DNA from: Glandiceps talaboti
Lineage: Eukaryota; Hemichordata; Enteropneusta; Spengelidae
DNA: 64,000 nucleotides
Direction: 5' to 3'
Assembly (NCBI RefSeq): GCF_964340395.1
Contig: NC_135564.1
Location: 3,311,361 to 3,375,360 of the forward strand
Position numbers and translations under genes: made by a program. The number at the start of each line of letters is the position of its first letter. The stretch's first letter is position 1. The notes beneath the pieces are model-generated. The model ran no database searches and had not been told where the DNA came from. It was given only the letters and a program-made list of their open reading frames with translations. Positions 26,020 through 64,000 of the stretch are shown in pieces.

Positions 26020-27275
26020 TGATGAGAAATCTACCATAGGGCGCACTACTAAGTGAACTCTGTTTATATTCCTCCGCCTTGGCTTGTGTCGGTGATCTCG
26101 AAACTCAACATGGCTGGTTGGGATCGCGCGAATTTGTCGTTTGATTACTCTTTTAGAAATTACACGGCATATTTTAAGTGAAAATTACAAGAAATCGGTG
26201 AATATTATGACAGCACTTTCAGAACTTGTTTGTGTATGCGGAGGTATATCAAATTTGGAGCTGACTGTGTTAATACTGCGCACTCTCAGATTTATCATCA
26301 CAAAATCAGTAACAAAACTGAAAAACACATCTATATAAAATATCCCAGAAAACTTCTCTGTCTTATGAAAGCTTATTGTAATATAAGCACTTAACCTTCA
26401 TTAATTTGTTCATTTGGTAGTACATTTCTCCGTCTCATTTACATCAGGAAGGTCAGTCCAGTGTTCGCGCTGAGGGTAAGCTTGTGCAAGTGTTGACACA
26501 AGGTTGCGTAGAAACACAAATACGTGTGAAAATATCCCGATTCCTCGAAGACAGAAAGGATGACAATCCATTGTCTTGGAATCTTCACACATACTTGTGA
26601 TTTTGGAACGATAAAGGAAAGGTGGAACACGTTTGTCTGTGCTCTTCGCACTTGCAGAAAAAAACAAACCTGACTGACACAGATTGTTGCCTTGAAAGAT
26701 AGTTTCGCATGGGGTCTGTTATGGTATTTCCTTGTAATTGTTCATATTCGATGTTTTCATCAGCATCCATAGAAAACATGAAGGTAAACAAGTACAAGTA
26801 CATGTAAATGTCTTGATCCCGAGGATGAAAAATGCATATAATATAGCATTTCCCTAAGGTGTCATTTTGAAAACTACTGAACAAATATTATCAAAACGGT
26901 CAATATAAATCTAACACGTTTTCAAGTCTAGATTCTTCTTTGAAATCATATATTTCATTATCATATTTTGTTTTATTTGTATTTTAATGTTTAAACCTGA
27001 CAATATACACGGTTTTTACAATATTGTAAATCATGCATCGTCGCTAGATCATGCATCGTCGCTACAGCTAATCTATTTGAACATGTAACAGTTCCTGAGA
27101 CAGTGAGACGGTTACAAAACTCAAATAAAAATAACATATACAGCAAATCAAAATTAAATTGAAAGTTGTAGATAGAAAATATTGAGGAAGAAAGAAATTA
27201 TGTTGCATAATCATAACATGTTAACGAATTACATGTGTGCCAGTGGGTATTGCTCTGTCATGTCTGAACATATAT
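26020..27275. other. Intergenic between two minus-strand gene candidates
   Basis: Three overlapping minus-strand frames of 70-99 codons (26410-26884) compete with each other, so none is called. A 17-bp tandem duplication ATCATGCATCGTCGCTA lies at about 27030-27065. Confidence 0.55.
26035..26075 (-). promoter_or_regulatory. TATA-like core promoter of the minus-strand gene
   Basis: On the minus strand AATATAAACA lies at 26061-26070, about 45 bp before the proposed ATG, in the GC-richest part of this region. An AACATGGC motif, similar to YY1-type start elements, lies at 26107-26114 on the + strand, so the promoter may be bidirectional. Inference from motifs only. Confidence 0.35.
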
Positions 27276-27488
27276 TTATATATTGTGCGGACAGTTGAAC
27301 ACACCTGGTAGACTTGCACCAGATCTGATACACCCCGGGTTACACATGTAATATTTGGTCTCTTGGGTACTGGTTGTGAACACCGAGCAATGTATTTTTA
27401 GAACCGTGCCGAGCTGTTCCAAACTTTCGGGTATCATGATAATACTTGCAAATATCTCAATTAGAGAATCTGCATCAGTAGTCTTCAC
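27276..27488 (-). CDS. Possible terminal exon of the secreted-protein gene
   Basis: On the minus strand, after gtgtacag, an open frame of 70 codons starts VKTTDADSLIEIFASIIMIP, contains HCSVF, MCNPGCIRSG and FNCPHNI, and ends at TAA. An AATAAA signal lies at 26972-26977 on the minus strand, about 300 nt beyond. Phase 0 at its start is compatible with a donor at GGG|GTAACT in the exon above, and also with a possible 42-bp linking exon at 28199-28240. The assignment to one gene with the 30-kb exon is inference. Confidence 0.28.
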   Translation of the reverse strand: MKTTDADSLIEIFASIIMIPESLEQLGTVLKIHCSVFTTSTQETKYYMCNPGCIRSGASLPGVFNCPHNI

Positions 27489-29566
27489 CTGTACACCTAT
27501 AAAAGTTTGTCCACAGTAGCTTGTAGGCTTGTGAATGGGCTTGTAACTAAATAATATTTACATAATGGAACCAATATTTGATGTATACCTAATTTACACT
27601 ACGGATTGCGAAATACGTGCACGTGTTTATATTGAAACTTGTCTTGCGAATTGTATAAAACTATACACGTAAATTTGATGTGAAATTACAAGTCTGGTCA
27701 TAGGGTATAACAGATATGCAACTATGAACATACTCCTACAGTTTACCTAGTTGCAATAATTGTAGCGTAGTTTCGATTTTCTTTTTGAGTTTTTTTAGTT
27801 CCGGAGTTTAAACGCAAAATTAACATTAGTTTTCGTTGAACGAAAAATAACTAAAAAGCTAAAAACAACTTGAGAAACAAACAAAATCAAACTCAAAACT
27901 AATGCTGCTATAGTATACAATTTAGCTAGAGTTGTATATAACCGAGTATATTATTACTTATTGTTACATTTCTGTTAACAAAGTAAGTCTCCCATTAATA
28001 AGTCTGTAAGTTGTATGTTAATGAACCAGATTTGATTTTCGATGGATATGTAGCATATATGTACAGTAACTCAACGTTGTAGTTTGTTTTGTTCATAGAC
28101 AAGGAAGACACCTCCTGTATGTGTTTTGGTGGACTCAGAACTGTACATCGATTTGCAGATTAGGGAAAATCCTAGAATGTTTTGAAATAAAATACTACCA
28201 CGTCTTCCTTCTGGGACCAATTATACAATTCCGGAAACCTCTACAGAACTTTTAATCAAAATAGTGTAAATTGTACAAACATTCAAATTCGCCCACTTTT
28301 GAGAACGACACAAGCTCAGACCACCAAGTAACACTACAATAGTCTCAACACAGACAAAGAAAGGTCCTAATGGTCTAAGTACTCGTAAGTAGACAAAAGA
28401 AGTGGGGACTTTTTTTATTGTCTATGCACAGACAAAGAAAGAGAACTGTCTCAAGTTCTTTGTCTGTTATTCAAAAGTCGGTAACCAGTTAACGTTACAA
28501 CTGTGATTCTTTAATCGTATTCGTTAAACACGCGTCAGTCAGGTTTATGTAGGAAATATTAGATAGATGTTTCATATAAGAAACTGACATAGTGAATTCA
28601 TGAAATTACAGTATATGGGTCACTGTTAGGTGAAACAGTCTATCAAACAAACAAACAATTACATGTAATACTTTTAATACACACGCCATTAGAGAAGATG
28701 ACTTCAAGAATATTACTGGGTTGTTTTGTCTCAATTTTCTCTTGAAATTGTGGTTTTCATTTTCTTGATTGTTTCTTTCCACTTATTCTGATTGTATGTA
28801 AGTTTTTGATTGATACAGTAACATGTGCCCAAGTGGAAATCACCTAGTTTTGTTTCCTGACTACTTTATCTGTTTTCAAATAAATTGTACTACTACTACT
28901 ACTACTATGCGATAATAGTTGATTTCTAATCTGCGATAACAAATAATCAAATACGTATAAACTCATAATAAATATATGTAATGGTATGAAGCATAAACTA
29001 ACGCCGTGACTTTGTTCTGTAGCGATTCAATCCCAGGTCCTCGCACTAGTATTGTTGTATCAGTTGGGCTATGAGAATGATGAACACTATGTAATTCTTT
29101 TTGTTCTGGGCCAAATTTTTTCGCTACCTCTGCCAGAATGTTTCTCTCATGAAAATGTTAACCCCAATACGATCTGGGCATTTAAGTTGTACGTTGCTAT
29201 CATGATTACCCTTCACATAGCATATTTACTGGTTTGAGCTCCATTCTCCACGATATCATTCATGCATTGTGTTTTGTAAAATAAAGCACACATATGGTCG
29301 AAGTATAATCTTCAATTGTTTTTGTACTTACGATAATCTCATAAGACATCGTCTATTCAAAGGCCATGAAATCAGTAAATTGAAAATTAAATTGATTTTT
29401 TCCCATTCTGCTCTCGCTATGCTGGCGTTCTATCATTTTATAGTCTCGCCATCTGTGTTAGTCCTACCTAGTACACGTAAAACATATGCACAATTATTAT
29501 AGCTTCACAGAAATTGTAGACCAAGTTTGCGTATAGTCCAGGAAAAAGATATAAAAAAACCCAGAA
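27489..29566. other. Probable intron or intergenic DNA
   Basis: Contains a 12-bp perfect hairpin (28428-28439 with 28456-28467), a retroelement-like tail at 28878-28907 and conflicting exon-like signals on both strands around 28100-28240. Confidence 0.5.
28878..28907 (+). repeat. Retroelement-like 3' tail (AATAAATTG then TAC repeats)
   Basis: AAATAAATTG followed by (TAC)n. A poly(A)-signal-like word followed by a short tandem tail is how many invertebrate non-LTR elements end. No coding part remains. Confidence 0.4.

Positions 29567-29621
<55 letters not shown>
29567..29621 (+). repeat. (AGAC)n microsatellite
   Basis: Uninterrupted AGAC units over about 55 bp. Confidence 0.95.
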
Positions 29622-29680
29622 GATATAGAGACAACTTTAAATAGACGGATAATAAACAGATACACGGGTAGATTGATGGA

Positions 29681-29740
29681 TAGCTAGCTAGCTAGCTAGC
29701 TAGCTAGGTAGGTAGGTAGGTAGGTAGGTAGGTAGGTAGG

Positions 29741-29821
<81 letters not shown>

Positions 29822-29834
29822 GGGATAGATAGAT

Positions 29835-29917
<83 letters not shown>
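29681..29917 (+). repeat. Compound (TAGC)n(TAGG)n(TAGA)n(CAGA)n microsatellite
   Basis: Four successive tetranucleotide blocks, each one base different from the next. It abuts the putative secreted-protein exon on its right. Confidence 0.95.
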
Positions 29918-30170
29918 TATCTTTGGCTGGTATTTTCGTACTGTTTGTCAATGGCCATGTTTTGCAGATGGAACTACAAATGTAGTCTATAGTTTCCTTA
30001 TAAGATTCAGTTTCTGCGAGTAATTTCTCCTTTCTACAGACTGTACATGTGTTGCCAAATCCTCCAAATTGTGACGAAATTAAAGTTACCCCATCTATAA
30101 CCACCACTAAAGAAAAATAAAGAAAAGCTATGTATATTATCCAACACGCACGTTGCAGTTTATCTGCCAT
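29918..30170 (-). CDS. Putative first exon of a small secreted Cys-containing protein
   Basis: The minus-strand ATG at 30168-30170 opens MADKLQRACW followed by a strongly hydrophobic stretch (about residues 10-26, IIYIAFLYFSLVVVI), typical of a signal peptide. Then comes a Cys segment C-x2-C-x19-C-x3-C (NTCTVC...DYICSSICKTW). The frame runs on into a (CAGA)n/(GATA)n microsatellite, where it can only give SVCL and SIYL repeats, so the exon must end before or at about 29918. Possible donors are GGG|GTAACT after residue 27 or a site near the repeat. The family was not recognised; the Cys spacing does not clearly fit saposin or Ly6. Confidence 0.38.
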
Positions 30171-32229
30171 TTATGAACAGACAAACGTGGACAAAATCTA
30201 CTAAAGAGTCGAAAATGTGGATGTTGCATTGCTAGCTGGGGCCCAAGGGAGTTCAATTTCGTGCGTGACCAGTTGTGGCAGTCATATCACTATCTATTTT
30301 AGTTTACAAGGGGTGTGACAATGAATGCTTCGTCATCTTCTTTCTATGTTGGTTTTGCATTAAACCACCTTCCCTCCCACCCTCCCCTCCCTCCCACTGC
30401 CCTCCCCGAAAAGTATAACATCTCAGTAATTATAATGATTGACCCATTTACCAATCGAAACAGAAAATTTCAAATGATGTATAGTATTTGCCATTGATGA
30501 TATCGCTCTTGCCAAAGTTATCTTTTGATGTGTTGATAATTAGTTAATAATTAAATATTCAACAGAAAAGATATATGGAAACTGCGATTAGCTTTGAACA
30601 TTGTCCAGTGTATTCAGAATATCAATTTACTGGTACACGACAACAGTCCATTGAGACGAAAAATGACGAAGTGGCGGCAATTGGAGAGAAGTGGTCACGA
30701 AACAGGTGGTATGTACTATATTTTTTTTTTTACAATTTACTACAGTGCACTATATACTAGTTGGAGTGTGCGTGATTATTATTGCTTAGATTGCCATTTT
30801 CTTAAGAAAATATTGTATGAATCCTACTGCTAGAAATGTATCAATATCTGTACTAGTAGAAACAACACTATTTCCTTACAGGTAAGAATATATAGTCAAA
30901 AGGTTGTTATATTTAGCCTGTAGACTAGGAAAACAACAATCTAAGAAATATTACACGCCCCTGTGATATTGTACAGTGCCCCCCCCCCCTACAGCCCCCA
31001 ATCCAGCGTAAGAGAATCCCGGCGGACAGTGTATGGACTATAAGATTTTCACATCTTTGTCATCGTCGTATTTCACGACACATTGTCCTAGACACACCGT
31101 TATGTCGCAATGTCGCGGAAGAAATAACAGCTCTCGTTTGCGAGAATGGTATCTGCTTGAGATAGTTGTAGTTTTTAAAGATGTACAACCTATTAGGTAA
31201 CTGTCTAATTTTACCGTTAGTATGAATTATACTTGAATCTTGTTGAAAACATAAGAAAAGAGATGACTTGGACCTACATTGTATACTAGTAACACCTTTT
31301 AATAACAGTACTACTGCAGCTGACTAGTTGCAAATGTAGACATTGAAATTCAAAACGTCAGCAAGATGCTTATATATATGGAGAAAGTCGATATCTTGAT
31401 CATATGCATTATCATATACATTTAGTCTATGGGTACGTCAACTTCATAGCCCAATAATGTTTCTTTTCTGAATAATACCATGTAATACTGCAATATCAAC
31501 AAGGCTTTTACAAAGCAATACTACAAGTTCCTGTGGTAGCGAATGGTGCGACCTTCAGGAGTAATACAACATCCCCATCACATTAGTTTACAGTTTGTCA
31601 GTTACATTCCCATCCTGCATTTCTCGTGACTTGAATGCGGAGGTCGATTTACTTTTCATTCAAGACACTTCCTTATTATGAAATCATGCTTTAAAAGGTC
31701 TGCTTTGGGTAGACAGTATCGCACTGTACTAAGTTAGTTATTAAAATATGTTACTGGTTTTGATATTAAAACCGGCCTCTGAAAATAGTCACTGGGTTGT
31801 TCATTTAATTAATTAGCATCTTTCAATTTGATGCAATAGACTTTCTTTTCTTTTTCTTATCTCTCAAATAACAATTTTTACCCCAATTTTCTTTTCTTTT
31901 CTTTATTTCATCAGAGCTTTATAACCTTTAATGTTTCCTTCGTGAATTATTATGTGTTCGAATAAATGTTAATGTTAATGTAAACCTGTTTCAGTTACAG
32001 GGGGCGATGTTTTATGAATGTTCTGAAAAAGCTACTTAAATTTTAGTTTGTACTAACACAGCCATGAATTGACTCTCAGCAAGCGCCTAGCCCACAAGTG
32101 ACTGTGGTTCTTTGGCAATATTTATTCCAACATTTGAAATACACAAACCAACCGATCACTGTAACAAATGAACACAAACGAATAACAATCAACAGATCAC
32201 ATCATATATCTTACAGGTGTTTAGTCCTG
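30171..32229. other. Intergenic between the minus-strand candidate and MOCOS
   Basis: Contains a + frame at 30575-30757 with some coding character (METAISFEHC... SRNRW) ending near a GTATGT donor-like site, but no consistent partner exon. A retroelement-like tail lies at 31956-31983. Confidence 0.5.
31956..31983 (+). repeat. Retroelement-like 3' tail (GAATAAATG then TTAATG repeats)
   Basis: AATAAATG followed by TTAATG units, similar in design to the tails at 28878 and 35652. Confidence 0.35.
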
Positions 32230-32343
32230 GCAAATGGGGACAACTCCCTTCAAGCACGTGTAATTCTGACATTTCTGTTGACAAACAAACTAGTCAGCTG
32301 ATCGAAATCACCTGACTCGGGGTCAAAAGGTTATTCGGTCAAA
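32230..32343 (+). promoter_or_regulatory. MOCOS: 5' UTR / promoter zone of MOCOS
   Basis: The sequence directly before the MOCOS ATG is less AT-rich than its surroundings and has no TATA box, consistent with a dispersed-start promoter. The start site cannot be placed without transcripts. Confidence 0.4.
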
Positions 32344-60544
<28,201 letters not shown>

Positions 60545-60564
<20 letters not shown>

Positions 60565-60715
60565 TGGGAAAACAAATTTGAATAACAAAATAAGCACCAA
60601 TGATTGGTGGAGAATTTGCATAACAAATGAACTTCTGATGATTGATTGCTGATATAATTTACATAACAAATGAACTAATGATGATTGATGGCTGGAATAA
60701 TTTACATATCACAGG
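60545..60715 (+). repeat. Tandem repeat (about 38-43 bp) overlapping the MOCOS stop codon
   Basis: The words GATTGATGG/GATTGGTGG/GATTGATTG recur at 60559, 60602, 60640 and 60683, each followed by an AATTTxCATAACAAAT-like half except in the first, more diverged unit. The first unit contains the TGA of MOCOS. Confidence 0.75.
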
Positions 60716-60765
60716 CAATACTTGTATTTGATTGTCATGATGATTTACAAATCAAAGATATTTTA

Positions 60766-60771
60766 ATTAAA
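60766..60771 (+). terminator. MOCOS: Possible poly(A) signal of MOCOS (ATTAAA)
   Basis: The closest common poly(A) variant I see, about 200 nt after the stop, with a T-rich stretch near 60800. A canonical AATAAA occurs only much further away (62005). Weakly supported. Confidence 0.35.
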
Positions 60772-61470
60772 TTGAAATATTTTTGATACATGTTACTACA
60801 CTTTTTTTATTGTATAAGATATCAGATCTAAATTGGTACTGTTAATTATCTTAAATACCTTGTCTTGCCATTATTTTTTTAAAACACAAAGCTAAAAATA
60901 GAAATTTTGTCTAAAACTAGTATCTCCCTTGATCTTGAAAAGTCAATGATCAGTTTTTGTTGGATCTAAATTGTCATCCTTATCTCAACCCATTTCTATG
61001 CCACCATAACCATGCACCTTCTTTCTTGTGGAGTATACCTTTCATCCTGTGTACTATTTAATTGCTAATTAATTACAAGTTAAGTACTGTGAGAACTCTG
61101 ACAAAGTAGAAGAACCGTAAGGAGAGGGTGACAACCCAAATTGTATGTTTTTTGACGTTGGTTTTAAGATTATGCAACATTTGTTGAGTCAAAAAAAGAT
61201 GCAATTGTAACTACTCTCCCTGTAACATATTTTTGCCACAGTTGTTAGCAGTCAGTTATGGTAGTTTTAATGTCTGATCACAGTACACTGATTACATACA
61301 CCCACTGTGAACAGACAGTAAAATTACTGCAACTATTTGATACTATAACTCTAGTAATTAGATGGTGCAGGTAGGTTGACTTTCATTGTACAACTAGTCT
61401 GAATATAAAATTACAATTTCTTGTAAGTAGAATTAGTGGAGACAAGAAGATGAAGGTGAGAGATTAGGTG

Positions 61471-61509
<39 letters not shown>

Positions 61510-62964
61510 CAAAGTTGAAACATGAAATGCTATTATTGGCAATAATTAAACTACAGATAGCTGTATTTTATACACAAGGGATAGTACAAATTCTACAAAA
61601 ATTAGCCTGAGGTACTATTATATTGAGTTTGTATGATGTCAAACTAAAGCTGTGAAGTATATTAAAGGTGCACAGTCTGTAGCTTTATGGGTTTTGTTAG
61701 TTATTTTTTTTCATCCTGAAATAGTTTTATATACACGTAGCCCCAACTATGTGAAGTATTCTATTCAGAATAGGTGTACAATGAAAATCAACCCACCAGC
61801 AATATTGCCACTGTTGTTTATCAGACAGTTTCAGTTAAAGGGACATAGTCTGTAGCTGTATGGTTTTTTGGTAGTTACTTTTTTTCTCAAATTCTTATTT
61901 TATTCCAACTACTAAAACATGTTATGTCCAAGAACTGGTAGAACTCTCACCAGGAATTTTGATATGATATGAAAATTTTATCATGACATAATACTTTGGT
62001 TACCAATAAATTGAAAAATGCACCATATTCCCAGTTACTAAGCCTCTTTATGCAGACTTCTATTGCATTATGTCAGTACCAATTTTCCTCAAATAAGGTT
62101 CTATTGTGTGCTATGTCAGTGTATTTTTGTGCCTCGACTCACACACCATGCCATTTTTTAAGTCATGTTCAAAACTTGAGTAGTTATTTATAAAATGTCA
62201 GGACCCTAGAGGTGTTAATATTGGTATTCAGTAGACATTGAAATCAAATCAATCCTTGAGTGTAATCCAGTGAGTCAAATTACAACTAACTATGTATTCA
62301 AATAGAGAAGACATCCTCTCAGGGCGAGATAAAACATGATGAATTTTGATTTAACTGTCACTTTTTATGAGACAACGCAAACAAGTAGACAAGTGCAATA
62401 TTCTTGATAAAGTGAGTTTGTCAACAGTAAAGCATACTAATTGTTAATATTGGCAAAGCTAACACACAAACTAAAACAGTGACAGTTTGATGTATGCTGT
62501 AGACAGAGGTTGATGTAATCATACTGATGGTAGAGAAGTAACAGCAATGATATAATTACACACACAGTAGGGTGGCATCTCTTATAGCAAGTTTTTCTCA
62601 AGTAGCCACACATTCAACCTCACTCAATATCTACCCAGGGTGATTACACCCACATAACTAAGATGCCCACTGATTTAATCTACCATGCAATACTTTTAGG
62701 TTGTGTTTTCCTAAGTCTTTTCATTTTTCTGAAGTAATTATTTTAAGGGTATTGAATGAAAATGAAGATGGTGTTATGGTTTTAGAACCCTGAAAGGATC
62801 AATTTATTTCTTGTATACTGTGGCAATAATTCATTATGGTAAAATGTGTTGTTTTTATTTTCTTACCACCTTCTAGGAATGATATGTGCTACCTTTTTTT
62901 ATTGAACAAAAGTATCACATGGAGAATATATTGTTCATGGTTCCAAGAATCAATAGGACAGTAG

Positions 62965-63039
62965 AATATAGTTACTTTGGAATGATAAATTTGAAATGAA
63001 TGCGATCTTTCCAATTTATCGTTCCAAAGTAACTATATT
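62965..63039. repeat. 27-bp inverted repeat hairpin
   Basis: Left arm 62965-62991 starts AATATAGTTACTTTGGAA; right arm 63013-63039 is its reverse complement with one mismatch (a G:U pair in RNA). Loop of 21 nt. A related unpaired segment lies at about 45296-45350. Confidence 0.85.
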
Positions 63040-63284
63040 GTACAGACCAACAGTATTTAAAAATTTGAAAATTTGTAGTAATATTTTACATTTGTGAAAT
63101 GAATGTTATGGATGATATTTTGGTGAAGAAATAAAATAGATAATTATATTCATGCTGTGTTGATTAATTTCATCTCTGGATACTTGTATTAATGTAATTT
63201 TAACAATAGAGTAGGTTTTAGCACAACTGAACTGAGGTGTTCATACTCAATGTATTTTTACTTGTTTGCGTGTGCGTGTGCGTG

Positions 63285-63440
63285 TGTGTTTGTGTTTGTG
63301 TTTGTGTTTGTGTTTGTGTTTGTGTTTGTGTTTGTGTTTGTGTTTGTGTTTGTGTTTGTGTTTGTGTTTGTGTTTGTGTTTGTGTTTGTGTTTGTGTCTT
63401 TCTGTGTGTGTCTGTGTCTGTGTCTGTGTCTGTGTCTTGT
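63285..63440 (+). repeat. (TGTTTG)n then (TGTGTC)n array before the orphan exon
   Basis: About eighteen TGTTTG hexamers followed by TGTGTC units. The pyrimidine-rich end merges into the acceptor tract of the exon at 63482. Confidence 0.95.
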
Positions 63441-63481
63441 TTGTGTCTGTGGTGTTTTCTGCTGCACTTTTACTTACTTAG

Positions 63482-63640
63482 ATCATGAAAGTATGGCTGC
63501 AGAGCACACCAAAGCGATTGTTCAAAAACCCAGAGTATGCCTCACTGGTACTGACATGCCACAGAGTATAAACTTTGATATTAGCCTTAGTGCGACATTC
63601 ACTCTAGTGAGTTTGTACATCAATATTGTAACAAAGAAAG
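63482..63640 (+). CDS. Orphan coding-like exon of a downstream gene
   Basis: A 159-bp stretch between a pyrimidine-rich acceptor (cttttacttacttag) and a strong donor AAAG|GTAGGT. It is open in phase 1 at both ends. It reads HESMAAEHTKAIVQKPRVCL then TGTDMPQSINFDISLSATFT and ends NIVTKKG. The internal ATG (63493) could also be a start. No family recognised; the Ser/Thr/Ile pattern could be beta-rich. The gene would continue past the right end of the window. Confidence 0.42.
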
Positions 63641-64000
63641 GTAGGTGTGAAAATCTCATCTCGTAAAGTGGTCTCGCTTTTAAAATAATACATTACTGAC
63701 ATATCTATACCCCATACAAATACTTTATCTTGATTTCTGTGCCTGAAAATCAAACTATAGCTTATACGAAGACATATTGCTTTTAATAGATGTAAGTGCA
63801 TCTTACCTATCTCTCTAAATGTGAAGTTCTCTCAGAACTCTGAATAATTGAAGTCATGGTTTATTTTCAATGATTTATCTCAGAAATGATCAGAGCATAA
63901 GCTAAATTCAAATACAATCCTTTTCAGTAAAAGTAATGCATGCCAGATTCTAAATATTCTAAATATAAATTTCACTCAGAAATAAAAATTATTGAACTCG

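Larger units (their letters stand above)
60565..63481. other. MOCOS 3' flank and intergenic or intron DNA
   Basis: Holds a (GAT)13 tract (61471-61508), a 50-bp segment repeated 173 bp apart (61664 and 61837, ACA[CT]AGTCTGTAGCT core), a strong hairpin (62965-63039) and a hexanucleotide array. Confidence 0.7.

Noticed and set aside
26410-26884. Overlapping minus-strand frames with several Cys
   Set aside because: Three frames are open over the same bases, so none is favoured; no clear acceptor or donor.
28100-28240. Exon-like signals on both strands (a + terminal exon ending near an AATAAA, and a minus 42-bp exon)
   Set aside because: The two readings overlap and exclude each other, and neither has a secure partner exon. 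Kept only as a possible link for the secreted-protein gene.
29700-30170. A 156-residue minus-strand protein including SVCL and SIYL repeats as one gene product
   Set aside because: Only the non-repeat part (from 29918) looks like coding sequence; the repeat tail is a tetranucleotide microsatellite read through.
30575-30757. 61-codon + frame with coding-like composition and a GTATGT site
   Set aside because: Splicing to the nearest acceptor (30881) gives an immediate stop; not enough for a gene call.

Overview
The window is nuclear DNA from a multicellular animal. It is AT-rich, carries introns with GT..AG borders, and is full of microsatellites, minisatellites and short inverted-repeat elements. 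The repeat style suggests a marine invertebrate bilaterian, but nothing here fixes the species. There are no operons, bacterial ribosome binding sites or prokaryotic gene packing.

The one gene that can be read end to end is a molybdenum cofactor sulfurase (MOCOS). It lies on the + strand, 32344..60564, in 13 exons that join in frame to an 878-residue protein. The order is a NifS-like aminotransferase domain (PLP lysine K255, sulfur-carrier cysteine motif at 412-420), an acidic linker, then the MOSC N-terminal and MOSC domains. Its role in other animals is to put the terminal sulfur on the Mo cofactor of xanthine dehydrogenase and aldehyde oxidase.

Layout. 1..25.6 kb: no coding exon I can defend; nested and solitary MITE-like elements, four minisatellite or degenerate tandem arrays and a triplet-repeat block. 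25.59..26.07 kb: probable 5' end of a minus-strand gene of unknown function (TATA-like box, coding exon, 39-bp microexon). 27.3..30.2 kb: possible minus-strand gene for a small secreted Cys-containing protein, with its first exon abutting a long (CAGA)n/(GATA)n block. 32.3..60.6 kb: MOCOS, whose introns carry most of the dispersed repeats. 63.48..63.64 kb: an orphan coding-like exon on the + strand, probably of the next gene.

The genes do not form a pathway cluster. The interest lies in the intact MOCOS gene, in tandem arrays inside or touching genes (a 42-bp VNTR just before exon 2 and a tandem repeat that contains the MOCOS stop codon), and in several small inverted-repeat families with visible target-site duplications. 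I saw no convincing new multi-gene system. All boundaries come from reading splice signals and frames by eye; no alignment or transcript data were available.
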